41,677 nt of DNA, taken from positions 1 through 41,677 of the forward strand of contig JBIOXZ010000169.1 in NCBI GenBank assembly GCA_044869895.1. Reading direction: 5' to 3'. The notes under the pieces were generated by a model. That model did not search any database. It was not told where the DNA came from and worked only from the letters and a program-made list of their open reading frames with translations. Numbering within the stretch: the first letter of the stretch is position 1; each line of letters starts with the position of its first letter. A program made the translations under genes and the position numbers. Below are positions 16,713 to 24,393 of the stretch, piece after piece. This stretch comes from AC-69 sp044869895 (lineage in GTDB: Bacteria; Actinomycetota; UBA4738; HRBIN12).

Positions 16713-17108
16713 ATGTCCAAGGGCGATGACTACGTGAAGGCAGTGATGAGCGCTCCGGTTGTTCACGTCGCTCCCGATGCCACGGTGGCGCAAGCGCTTC
16801 GGACCATGATCGACCGCGACATCGGCTCGGTGGTCGTCGCGGAGGGCGAATCGCCCCTCGGGGTGTTCACCGAGCGGGACCTGACCAGGCGGATCCTGGA
16901 CGATCCGGAGCTGCTGGATCGCAGGGTGCGCGAGGTCATGTCCTCTCCGGCGACGACCGTTGGTCCGGACGACGAGGTGGTGTTCGTCTTTCGGCTGATG
17001 AATGAGAAGGGGATCCGCCGGCTTCCGGTGGTCCAGGACGACCGGCTGGTGGGGATCGTCACCGAGCGCGACCTGCTTCAGTGGGTCGACGCCGTGGCTA
17101 TGCAGTAA
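16713..17108 (+). CDS. CBS-pair protein
   Basis: The 131 residues consist of two CBS motifs only: VMSAPVVHVAPDATVAQAL (near 12-30) to FTERDLTRRI, and VMSSPATTVGPDDEVVFVF to VTERDLLQWVD. A stand-alone CBS pair binds adenine nucleotides between the repeats. Its size and form resemble the hypoxic response protein HRP1 of mycobacteria, and DevR/DevS-type regulators lie just downstream. ATG 16713 has GGAGG 5 nt upstream; the in-frame GTG at 16707 overlaps that site and is not used. It follows the exonuclease by 37 bases and may share its transcript. Confidence 0.9.
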   Translation: MSKGDDYVKAVMSAPVVHVAPDATVAQALRTMIDRDIGSVVVAEGESPLGVFTERDLTRRILDDPELLDRRVREVMSSPATTVGPDDEVVFVFRLMNEKGIRRLPVVQDDRLVGIVTERDLLQWVDAVAMQ

Positions 17109-17275
17109 GGCAACCCTGATCGCCAGAGATCAGCAGCGGGCACGGCCTCAACGTCCCTGCGACGAGTCGATGGTCCCTTCCGCAACGGACCTCATGCCAC
17201 ATCGGCCGAACACGACGCTGACCTAGCATCGCTGGGACTTCGATAGGGGGAGATCTCAGGAGCAAGGAGGCGGAA

Positions 17276-17820
17276 ATGAGAAGGTACTTCCAGTGGGGGC
17301 TAACTCGCGAGCGCGGTCCTCATCCTGTTCGGCGCCGGGACGATCGTCGTGGGCGCTCTCGGTTTCGCCGAAGTGCGGGACACGATCGTCCGGGAGAAGA
17401 TCACGGCGACGCCCGATGCGCAGGAGATCGGCGTGAACCTGGAGCCAGGCGAGCCGATCGATACCGGCGCCGAGGCGAAGGAGTTCGCGAAGATCATCCG
17501 GAACCATGCGCTCGAAGCGACAGGTGGACGGACGTACGTGGAGATAGGTCGGTTCCTGACGCCGACCGGCGAGGAGACCAACGACGAGACCCAGGCCGCC
17601 ACGGATGAGCAGGGGAATCCGGTCGCGAACCAGGCCCAACCTGTGGGTAACTGCGACTGGCCTGACGACCGTGCTCAACACGGCGTTCCTCGCCGAGCGG
17701 ATCGCCCTCTTCTCGATCGTCATGGGTGTTGCCCTGCTGCTGACGGGGATCGGCTTCCTCGTGCTCACGATCGGCGGCGCGCTCCGCGCTCCAACTGCAT
17801 CGACATCGCCGGCCGCTTAG
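17276..17820 (+). pseudogene. Two-TM membrane protein with two frameshifts
   Basis: ATG 17276 has a strong AAGGAGG 6 nt upstream. The frame reads MRRYFQWGL, then must shift +1 near 17303 to continue LASAVLILFGAGTIVVGAL (membrane helix) and an extracellular part with NHALEATGGRTYVEIGRFL; a second +1 shift near 17634 leads into NLWVTATGLTTVL and the second helix (LFSIVMGVALLLTGIGFLVL), ending in TAG 17818-17820. The reconstructed product is about 180 aa with both ends inside. I recall small actinobacterial membrane proteins with the same TGGxTY motif between two helices; function unknown. Either the gene is decaying or the sequence has two inserted bases. Its stop overlaps that of the convergent regulator (TTAG). 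Confidence 0.7.
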
Positions 17821-18482
17821 GCGGGGGTACCGGGAGTGGTGGTGTGCCGCGCCAGGTAGGCCGCGGCTTCGGCCCGGCGAGCCACCTCGAGCTTGGACAG
17901 GATGCTCGACACGTAGTTCTTCACCGTCTTCTCGGCCAGGTGGAGCTCCTCGCCGATCTCCCCGTTCGTCTTCCCGTCGGCGACAAGGGACAGGATCCGC
18001 TCCTCCTGCGGCGAGAGGCGCGCCAGCTTCTCGTCCCTCAGGAGGTGTTTGCCCTTCCGCAAGCGGTCCAGGACGGCGCTGGTGACGGCAGGGTCGAGCA
18101 GGCTCTCGCCCTTGCCCACGGTCCTGATGGCTCGGACCAACTCCCCGCCCTTCACCTGTTTCAGGACGTAGCCGGACGCTCCAGCCATGATCGAGGCGAA
18201 CAGAGCCTCGTCGTCGGCGAACGAGGTGAGCATGATGACCGCGGTCTTGGGGTAGCGGGCCCGGATCTCGCGTGTCGCCTCGATCCCGCTCCCGTCGGCG
18301 AGGCGCACGTCCATGACGACGACGTCCGGTCGGGCCCGGTCGGCTTCGTCGATGGCCTCACGGACCGAGGATGCCTCGGCGGTGACGATGATGTCCTCGG
18401 TGGCCTGGAGCAGCGCCTTCACGCCATCCCGTACCACCTCGTGGTCGTCGACCAGAAGGATCCGAAGCGGTGGTTCCGACAT
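17817..18482 (-). CDS. NarL/DevR-type response regulator
   Basis: The 221-residue protein has a receiver domain (7-125) with the acidic pair D12-D13, phosphoacceptor D58 in VVVMDVRL, T/S in MLTSF and K in GYVLKQ, then a LuxR-type helix-turn-helix (about 150-212) with LSPQEERILSLVADGKTNGE and AEKTVKNYVSSILSKL. It closely resembles DevR/DosR. The likely partner is the GAF histidine kinase at 19520-20620, transcribed in the same direction two genes upstream. ATG 18482 is preceded at 7 nt by TAGGAT, and this settles the start against a longer frame opening at 18563. Confidence 0.92.
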   Translation of the reverse strand: MSEPPLRILLVDDHEVVRDGVKALLQATEDIIVTAEASSVREAIDEADRARPDVVVMDVRLADGSGIEATREIRARYPKTAVIMLTSFADDEALFASIMAGASGYVLKQVKGGELVRAIRTVGKGESLLDPAVTSAVLDRLRKGKHLLRDEKLARLSPQEERILSLVADGKTNGEIGEELHLAEKTVKNYVSSILSKLEVARRAEAAAYLARHTTTPGTPA

Positions 18483-18489
18483 GGTGGGA

Positions 18490-18495
18490 ATCCTA
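18490..18495 (-). promoter_or_regulatory. -10 box TAGGAT, leaderless promoter of the DevR-like gene
   Basis: Minus-strand TAGGAT with 7 nt to ATG 18482. The identical hexamer precedes the GNAT/acyl-CoA synthetase gene at 24279-24284. Confidence 0.5.
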
Positions 18496-18519
18496 GCCGA
18501 CGGCGGTCTGGGAGCGTCC

Positions 18520-18996
18520 CTAAACGGACGCGCCGTCCACGCGGGCTCGGATCCCCGTACCAACTTGTTCCATGAAGTCCTTGATCGTCGCTTCAGCCAC
18601 CCGGTGCAGCAGCACTCGATCGAGTGCCTTGCCCACGACTCCGAGGGGGGGCCGGTACCGGGCGCTGATCGAGAGTTGCGTCCGGCTCCGTCCCAGAACC
18701 GCGATCTCGAGGTCCGCGTCGAGCGAGGGAAACAGACGCTCCGGGCCGGTCGCCTTCCACGAGAGCGGCAGCATGGTCTTCCCGGGCGTGCAGTGGGGAG
18801 GTCCCAGCTCGATATGGACCTCCTTGCTCAGGCGGTGGGCGTCGTCGAACGAGAACCCCACCTCGGCCAGAAGCTGCTCACCCCTGTCTTCGGCCTCGCG
18901 GGCGACCCCCGGAAGCCACACCTCAGGGTTTGCCAGCAGCCCTTTCTCCACCTCCTCGAAGGGGAGGGAGAGGTCGAGGTAATACCGGATGAACAT
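18520..18996 (-). CDS. SRPBCC-like protein
   Basis: The 158 residues from ATG 18996 begin MFIRYYLDLSLPFEEVEKGL and show the alternating strands and long C-terminal helix (VVGKALDRVLLHRVAEATIKDF) typical of START/SRPBCC lipid- or ligand-binding folds. The assignment is by fold impression, not by a diagnostic motif. No signal peptide or membrane helix is present. The frame is open to 19068, but the added residues look non-coding; GGAGGAC lies about 25 nt before ATG 18996, so the start could be slightly earlier. It sits between the DevR-like regulator and its likely kinase on the same strand and could be part of their regulon. Confidence 0.65.
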   Translation of the reverse strand: MFIRYYLDLSLPFEEVEKGLLANPEVWLPGVAREAEDRGEQLLAEVGFSFDDAHRLSKEVHIELGPPHCTPGKTMLPLSWKATGPERLFPSLDADLEIAVLGRSRTQLSISARYRPPLGVVGKALDRVLLHRVAEATIKDFMEQVGTGIRARVDGASV

Positions 18997-19104
18997 GACC
19001 ACACCATCGTCGCTCCGCGGATGTCCTCCGAGGGTCGATGGTCCTGGCCACTGAAGGACTTCCGGCACGACCCTCGGGCCCCGCTCGCGGGGAGACTTCG
19101 GACC

Positions 19105-19542
19105 ATGAGTGATGATCTTGAGGCTCAGGGGGTCGTGCTGGTGGTGGAGGCGGACCCGGCGGAGCGGCAGCTGTTTTCGTCTTGGCTCGAGGCATTCGGG
19201 TTCACGGTGCTGGCCTGCCCCGGCCCAACCGAGCCCGACTTCACGTGTGTGGGTGACCGGAAGGGCACGTGCCCGCTCGCGGAAGCGGCCGACGTCGTCG
19301 TCCTCGACATGAACCTCGAAAGTGAGGCCCTGATGACGGGGACGGCAGCGGAGGATCTGCTCGGCCTATACCTCGTATCGGGCCGGCCCGTCGTGACCCT
19401 GGGGTCCCGGGACGGTGACGAGGTTCCCGGGGAGCTCGTCCGGCTCCGTCGTCATCCCACCCGCGAGACCCTTGTCCGGGCTGTGCGCGGACTGTACACT
19501 CCCGTATCCGATTGGCGGGTCACAGGGACAACGCCACTGTGA
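19105..19542 (+). CDS. Receiver-like protein with a conserved-looking Cys pair
   Basis: The 145-residue protein starts VVLVVEADPAERQLFSSWL, as a receiver domain does, and has VVVLDMNL with D68 where the phosphoacceptor would be. It departs from the family between strands 2 and 3, where DFTCVGDRKGTCPLAEAAD inserts two Cys (C48, C56). The C-terminal part lacks a clear Lys motif, so it may be a pseudo-receiver. The Cys pair could bind metal or sense redox; this is speculation. GGGGAGA lies 11 nt before ATG 19105. It is divergent from the SRPBCC gene and its end overlaps the end of the histidine kinase gene by 23 bases. Confidence 0.7.
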   Translation: MSDDLEAQGVVLVVEADPAERQLFSSWLEAFGFTVLACPGPTEPDFTCVGDRKGTCPLAEAADVVVLDMNLESEALMTGTAAEDLLGLYLVSGRPVVTLGSRDGDEVPGELVRLRRHPTRETLVRAVRGLYTPVSDWRVTGTTPL

Positions 19543-20620
19543 TCGTGGTGCCCTTTCCGAGTGTGCTCTCGATGGAGAACGTCCCGCCGAGGGCCCGAAC
19601 CCGTGCCTCCAGGTTCGTGAGGCCATCGCCGCGCCTGCTCGTGTCGGGATCGAAGCCTCTCCCGTCGTCGTCGACCTCGAGCTCTAGCCGGTCGTCGCTG
19701 CGGTAAAGGGATACTCGGCACGTCGTAGCCTGGGCATGGCGTCCCACGTTCGACAAGGCCTCCCGAGTGAGCTGCAGGATGTCGGCGGCAGCGGGGGTGA
19801 GCTCGGAGGCCACGTTGGGGTCGACGTCGACCACGGTGATGACCCCGGTCTTCTGCTGGAATTCCTCCCCGAGGTGGCGCAGTGCCTCGTCGAGCTGCCG
19901 ATCGGCCAGGATGCCGGGCCGCAAGCCGAAGATGTAGTTGCGGAGGTCGCGGATCACGCGGTCGATATCGCCGACGGCCCCCTCGATCCGAGTCGCGAGT
20001 TCCTCCTCCTCACTCATCAAGGCGGCGCCCTGGAGCCCCATGCCGACGGCAAACAGGGCCTGGATCACGCCGTCGTGGAGCTCTTTCGCGATCCGTTCCC
20101 GATCTTCGAGGACGGCTAGACGGTTGACCTCGTTGTACAGCCGGGCATTCTCGATGGCGACGCCGGCCTGGGCGGCCAGCACGAGGACGTCCCGTTCGTC
20201 CCGCTCACCGAACTCGGGACCCCCCCGCTTCTCGGTCAGGTAGATGTCGCCGAACAGCTCGCCCCGCACGACGATCGGGGCGCCGAGGAACGATCTCATC
20301 TTCGGATGGTTCGGGGGGAAGCCCACCGAGCGAGGATCTGCGGAGATGTCGGGGAGACGCAAGGGTTTGCCTTCTTCGATCAACGCGCCCAGGATGCCGC
20401 GGCCGTGCGGTGGGGCGCCGATCGCTTCGCGTTCCTCGGGGGTGATGCCGGTAGTGATGAACTCCTGCAGATCGCCACCCGGGCCGATCACGCCCAGAGC
20501 TCCGTACCGTGCGTTGGTGATCTCCACCGCAAGTTCGATGATGCGCTGGAGCACGGCATCCAGGGAGAGTTCGGAAGCCAGGATCATCCCGGCCTCGATC
20601 AACCGGTCGCGGCGGTCCAT
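19520..20620 (-). CDS. GAF-domain histidine kinase, DevS-like
   Basis: The 366 residues contain one GAF domain (about 20-160), a HisKA_3 dimerisation helix with RIAKELHDGVIQ (H182), and an HATPase domain with LTREALSNVGRHA and DDDGRGFDP. Mycobacterial DevS has two GAF domains; this has only one, but the GAF sequence is strikingly similar to the DevS sensor domains, including KPLRLPDISADPRSVGFPP and HPKMRSFLG. H105 in that stretch may correspond to the haem-ligating His of DevS. It would phosphorylate the DevR-like regulator at 17817-18482. TACGCT lies 7 nt before ATG 20620. Confidence 0.9.
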   Translation of the reverse strand: MDRRDRLIEAGMILASELSLDAVLQRIIELAVEITNARYGALGVIGPGGDLQEFITTGITPEEREAIGAPPHGRGILGALIEEGKPLRLPDISADPRSVGFPPNHPKMRSFLGAPIVVRGELFGDIYLTEKRGGPEFGERDERDVLVLAAQAGVAIENARLYNEVNRLAVLEDRERIAKELHDGVIQALFAVGMGLQGAALMSEEEELATRIEGAVGDIDRVIRDLRNYIFGLRPGILADRQLDEALRHLGEEFQQKTGVITVVDVDPNVASELTPAAADILQLTREALSNVGRHAQATTCRVSLYRSDDRLELEVDDDGRGFDPDTSRRGDGLTNLEARVRALGGTFSIESTLGKGTTITVALSL

Positions 20621-20627
20621 CGAGTTG

Positions 20628-20633
20628 AGCGTA
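20628..20633 (-). promoter_or_regulatory. -10 box TACGCT, leaderless promoter of the histidine kinase gene
   Basis: Minus-strand TACGCT with 7 nt to ATG 20620 and no ribosome binding site in between. The same hexamer precedes the coiled-coil gene at 35046. Confidence 0.5.
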
Positions 20634-20693
20634 CCCGGGCGGTGGTCCCGGTGCTGTGACGGACACTGGCATCCGCGGCGTGACCATCGAGTG

Positions 20694-21550
20694 ATGAGAT
20701 CGGAACGGCCACACGTGTTCGGTCGGATCCTCGCAGGCACGGACGGTTCGGATCGGGCGTGAGGAGGCCGTCAGGCGGGCCGCCCAGCTCGCATCTGTGA
20801 CCGGCCCTTCCCTCGACCTCGTCTACGTCATCGACACGGGACGGCCCCACGACGACGCCGAGATGGAGCCGAAGGCAAAGGCGTTGCTCGACAGGGCCGA
20901 GGCCATCGCCGCGCGAAACGTGCCGGCCAGCACCAAGGTCGTGGCCGGCGACCCGACCGAGGCGCTCGTGGAAGACGCCGCCGACCACGCCGTCGACGTG
21001 ATCTGTGTCGGCCCCGACGCGGGGGCTCCTCGGTGGGAGGGTCCGCATCGGGGGGGTCGCCGCACATGTGCCCCGGCACGCCCCTGTTCGGTCTTGGTGG
21101 GGCGGCAGGCCGGCTCGACGTTCCCAGTGAACATCCTGTGTGGGGTGGACGGGTCGAACACCTCGATCGAGACCGCCGGGCTCGCCGCCACGATCGCCGT
21201 CGCTTCCGGAGCCGAGCTTCGGCTCCAGCACGTCGTCTCGGTCTTCGAGGGTGCCGAGCGGGAATGGACGCTTGACGATGACGAGCCCGACCCGACCGAG
21301 ATCGAATCCGCGGCCCAGGTGGCCCGCGCTGCCGGCGCCCGACGCCATCCGCGAGCGAGCGCTCGGCCGGCCCGAATACGCCATCTTGGAAGCGGCGGGG
21401 CGCGAGCGCTCGGACCTCGTGGTCGTGGGGAGCCGCGGGCGGTCGGGTGTGGCCCGGGTCCTGCTGGGCAGTGTCAGCGAGTACGTGGCCACGCACGCGC
21501 ACTGCTCCGTCCCGGTGGTCCGGCCAAGGGGGGTCGGAGCCGGTCCCTAA
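20694..21550 (+). pseudogene. Tandem universal stress protein with multiple frameshifts
   Basis: The locus encodes two UspA domains but no single frame spans it. ATG 20694 starts MRSERPHVFGRILAGTDGSD and meets TGA at 20760; the next frame continues EEAVRRAAQLASVTGPSLDL. A short piece, RIGGVAAHVPRHA, is in a third frame near 21041-21080; the sequence returns to PCSVLVGRQ and NILCGVDGSNTS for the second domain, and a last shift near 21335 leads to ERSDLVVVGSRGRSGVARV with the ATP-binding Gly motif, ending at TAA 21548-21550. At least four indels are needed. The large genes around it are intact, which argues for true decay, although errors in G and C runs cannot be excluded. Intact USPs bind ATP and respond to stress and dormancy. 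Confidence 0.8.
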
Positions 21551-21554
21551 CCCG

Positions 21555-24272
21555 CTATCCCGCTGTCGGGCGAGAGGCGACGGGCTTGGGTGCGGCCGAC
21601 TCCTGGACCCGGACCCTCGCGTCGACGATGACCGCACCATGGGACAGCACCATCACCGGGTTGCAGTCCATCTCGGCGATCGACGGATGGGTATCGACCA
21701 TCGTCGAGACCCTGAGGATGACCTCCTCGAGCGCGGGGACGTCGGCCTTGGGCGCGCCCCGATATCCGTCGAGGAGCGGGAACGTCTTCAGGGAGCGCAC
21801 TATCTCGGAAGCGTCGAGATCGGTGATCGGCGCGATCCTGACGGAGACGTCCCGCAGGAGCTCGGCCGCCGTTCCGCCGGCGCTGCACGCAACGACCGGC
21901 CCGAAGAGCGGATCCTGGGCCACGCCCACCAGCATCTCGACGCCGCCGGTCACCATCTCCTGGACCAGGAACCCCTCCAGCGTGAGGCCGGCCTCGTCGA
22001 TACGACGCGCCATCTGCTTCGCGGCGGAGATCACGTCATCGGGACCGGCGAGCCCCAGGCGCACCGCCCCGACATCGGTCTTGTGCACGATGTCCCGGCC
22101 CAACGCCTTCAGGGCGACGGGGCCGCCGAGGCTCGAGGCGACAGCGGCAGCTTCCTCTGGCGTCACCGCCCGGGCCGAACGCGCCAACGGGAGCCCGTAG
22201 CAGCCCAGGAGCTCCTCGATCTCCTCGGCCATCAGCCAACCGCCACCGCGCCCCAGCGCGGCGGCGATCACGGCGTACGCCTCGTCCCGCCGGACGTCGT
22301 CGAACCGAGGAAGGGTGCCCTCAGCTTTGCTTCGCCATCGCCCGTATGCCGCTGCTCGGGCGACGGCGATGGCTGCCTGCTCAGGGAACGAGAACGACGG
22401 GATCTTCGTCCCGTCGGGGCGAAGCTCCGATTCCACGGCCGAGCCCCCCATCAACGTGGTCGCCACCGGGATGTTGCCTCCGACGTCCCGGACGGCTCGG
22501 GCGATCGCCCGGACGATCGCCGCCGCCTTCTCGACCTGGGGCGGGATGTAGATGACGATCACGGCGTCCACGTCCGAGTCGCCGGCGACAGTTCGGATGG
22601 CGCCCTCGTAGTCCGTGTCGCTCGCCGACGCGATCATGTCCACCGGGTTCTCCACCGATGCCTCGGAAGGCAAGAACTCCCGAAGCTGCGCCTTCGTGGT
22701 CTCGGACAGCGGGGCAACCATCAACCCGTTCGCCTCACAGGTGTCGGCGCACAGGATCCCCAACCCGCCCGCGTTCGTGATGATGGCCACCCGATCCCCT
22801 CCCGGCGCCGGCTGGTTCGCCAGGAGCTCCGCGACGTCGAACATCTGCTCCAGCGTGTCGGTCCGGATCACCCCGGCCTGCCGGAACAGGGCATCGACGG
22901 TGATGTCGGAGGCGGCCAGCAGCGCCCCGGTATGTGACGCCGCGGCGCGGGCCCCCGCGGCGCTTCGTCCCGACTTCACTGCGACGATCGGCTTTCGCCT
23001 CCCCACTTCGCGTGCCAGGCGGGCGAACCGCCGTGGGTTTCCGAAGGACTCCAGGTACAGCAGGACCACGTCGGTCCGTTCGTCCTCGCCCCAGAATGCC
23101 ACGAGGTCGTTGCCGGAGATGTCGGCCTTGTTGCCCACCGAGACGAACGACGACAGGCCCAGTCCGAGCTCGGCGGCGTGCTGCATCACGGCCAGGCCGA
23201 GCGCGCCGCTCTGCGAAAGGAACCCCATCCGCCCGCGAGGCGGGAAGATCGAGGCGAACGTGCCGTTCAGCCGGACGTTGGGGTCGGTGTTCACGATGCC
23301 CATGCAGTTGGGGCCGATGATCCGCATCCCATACGCCCGGCAGACTTCCACCAGCTCTCGCTGCCTGTCCGGGCCGTCGCCGCCGATCTCGGCGAACCCT
23401 GAGGAGATCACGACCAGCCCCCGGACCCCCTTTTCTCCGCACTCCCGGGCCACCTGGACGACGAACGCCGCGGGCACGACGATGAACGCCACGTCGACCG
23501 GGCCGGGGACCTTCTCGATCGACGGGTAGGCCGGGACGCCGTGTACTACCTCCGCCCTGGGGTTCACGGGATACACGGGCCCGTGGAACTCCTCGGTGAG
23601 CAGGTTGTGGAACAGCTGGCCGCCGATGCTGGACCGGTCCCGGGACGCCCCGACCACAGCCACCGACATCGGCGACAGGAACGTTCGTATGGCGTTCACC
23701 GAGGCCGCGGTCTCTCGACGCTCAAACCGCGCGACCGCATCCTCGGTGAGGGAAACGGGGAACTCGACCTCGATGGCTCCCGGGAGGGCTCGGATCGACA
23801 GGGGGAACCCACTTTCCCTGAAGACTCCGATCATCCCGTGGTTCTCAGGGAGCACCTCGGCGACGAAGATCGTCACGCCCCGTTCGCCGGCCGCCTGGGC
23901 CAGCTGGCCGAGGAGGATGGAGCCGATGCCCTTGCCCTGCCAATCGTCGGCCACGGACATGCCGATCTCGGCCCGGCCGTCATCCATTCGCGAGTACTGG
24001 GCGCCACCGATCATCGTCCCCTCGTCACCGCCACGAAGGACCAGCAACGTGAGGTGGTCCCGGTAATCGACGTCCACGATCCTCTCGGCCAGCTCCCCGA
24101 TGTTCACCGCGATCGTCCAGAACCGCAGTCGCCTGGTCTCGGGCGACAGGCCGAGCAGGTAGTCCTGGACCCTGGCCAGGTCGTCGGGCCGGGCCGGGCG
24201 GATGCGGACGGTGGAACCATCTCGCAGGACCACGTCGGACACGAGGTTCGACGGGTAGGGGCCCCCGGTCAT
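21555..24272 (-). CDS. GNAT acetyltransferase fused to NDP-forming acyl-CoA synthetase
   Basis: The 905-residue protein has an N-terminal GNAT domain (15-175) with the acetyl-CoA loop DDWQGKGIG (110-117), then a CoA-binding domain from about 200 (SVAVVGASRDRSSIGG), a succinyl-CoA-synthetase-like ligase domain, and a C-terminal ATP-grasp domain from about 670. This is the set of modules found in Pat/PatZ protein acetyltransferases, in a permuted order with GNAT first. The phospho-His motif ASHTGAL (H447) of ADP-forming acetyl-CoA synthetases is retained; I recall that Pat enzymes have lost it, so both acylation and CoA-ligase activities are possible. TAGGAT lies 6 nt before ATG 24272. The AMP-forming synthetase nearby is a natural candidate target. 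Confidence 0.88.
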   Translation of the reverse strand: MTGGPYPSNLVSDVVLRDGSTVRIRPARPDDLARVQDYLLGLSPETRRLRFWTIAVNIGELAERIVDVDYRDHLTLLVLRGGDEGTMIGGAQYSRMDDGRAEIGMSVADDWQGKGIGSILLGQLAQAAGERGVTIFVAEVLPENHGMIGVFRESGFPLSIRALPGAIEVEFPVSLTEDAVARFERRETAASVNAIRTFLSPMSVAVVGASRDRSSIGGQLFHNLLTEEFHGPVYPVNPRAEVVHGVPAYPSIEKVPGPVDVAFIVVPAAFVVQVARECGEKGVRGLVVISSGFAEIGGDGPDRQRELVEVCRAYGMRIIGPNCMGIVNTDPNVRLNGTFASIFPPRGRMGFLSQSGALGLAVMQHAAELGLGLSSFVSVGNKADISGNDLVAFWGEDERTDVVLLYLESFGNPRRFARLAREVGRRKPIVAVKSGRSAAGARAAASHTGALLAASDITVDALFRQAGVIRTDTLEQMFDVAELLANQPAPGGDRVAIITNAGGLGILCADTCEANGLMVAPLSETTKAQLREFLPSEASVENPVDMIASASDTDYEGAIRTVAGDSDVDAVIVIYIPPQVEKAAAIVRAIARAVRDVGGNIPVATTLMGGSAVESELRPDGTKIPSFSFPEQAAIAVARAAAYGRWRSKAEGTLPRFDDVRRDEAYAVIAAALGRGGGWLMAEEIEELLGCYGLPLARSARAVTPEEAAAVASSLGGPVALKALGRDIVHKTDVGAVRLGLAGPDDVISAAKQMARRIDEAGLTLEGFLVQEMVTGGVEMLVGVAQDPLFGPVVACSAGGTAAELLRDVSVRIAPITDLDASEIVRSLKTFPLLDGYRGAPKADVPALEEVILRVSTMVDTHPSIAEMDCNPVMVLSHGAVIVDARVRVQESAAPKPVASRPTAG

Positions 24273-24278
24273 CGGGCC

Positions 24279-24284
24279 ATCCTA
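24279..24284 (-). promoter_or_regulatory. -10 box TAGGAT, leaderless promoter of the GNAT/synthetase gene
   Basis: Minus-strand TAGGAT with 6 nt to ATG 24272. It lies in the 121-bp divergent space shared with the PAS histidine kinase gene. Confidence 0.5.
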
Positions 24285-24393
24285 GCCCCGGTGCCGAGCG
24301 ACCTCGGCGACGACGGGAATCGGAATGTCCACGCACGATGGCCGAAGGGTCGGTTGAGCGCACAGTGCTTTCTTCCGATACCACTGCCAGCAC

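Noticed and set aside
22940..22972. 8-bp inverted repeat in the GNAT/synthetase gene
   Set aside because: Short CCGCGG-type repeats are common by chance at this GC content and it lies within the SHTG-motif region fixed by protein constraint.
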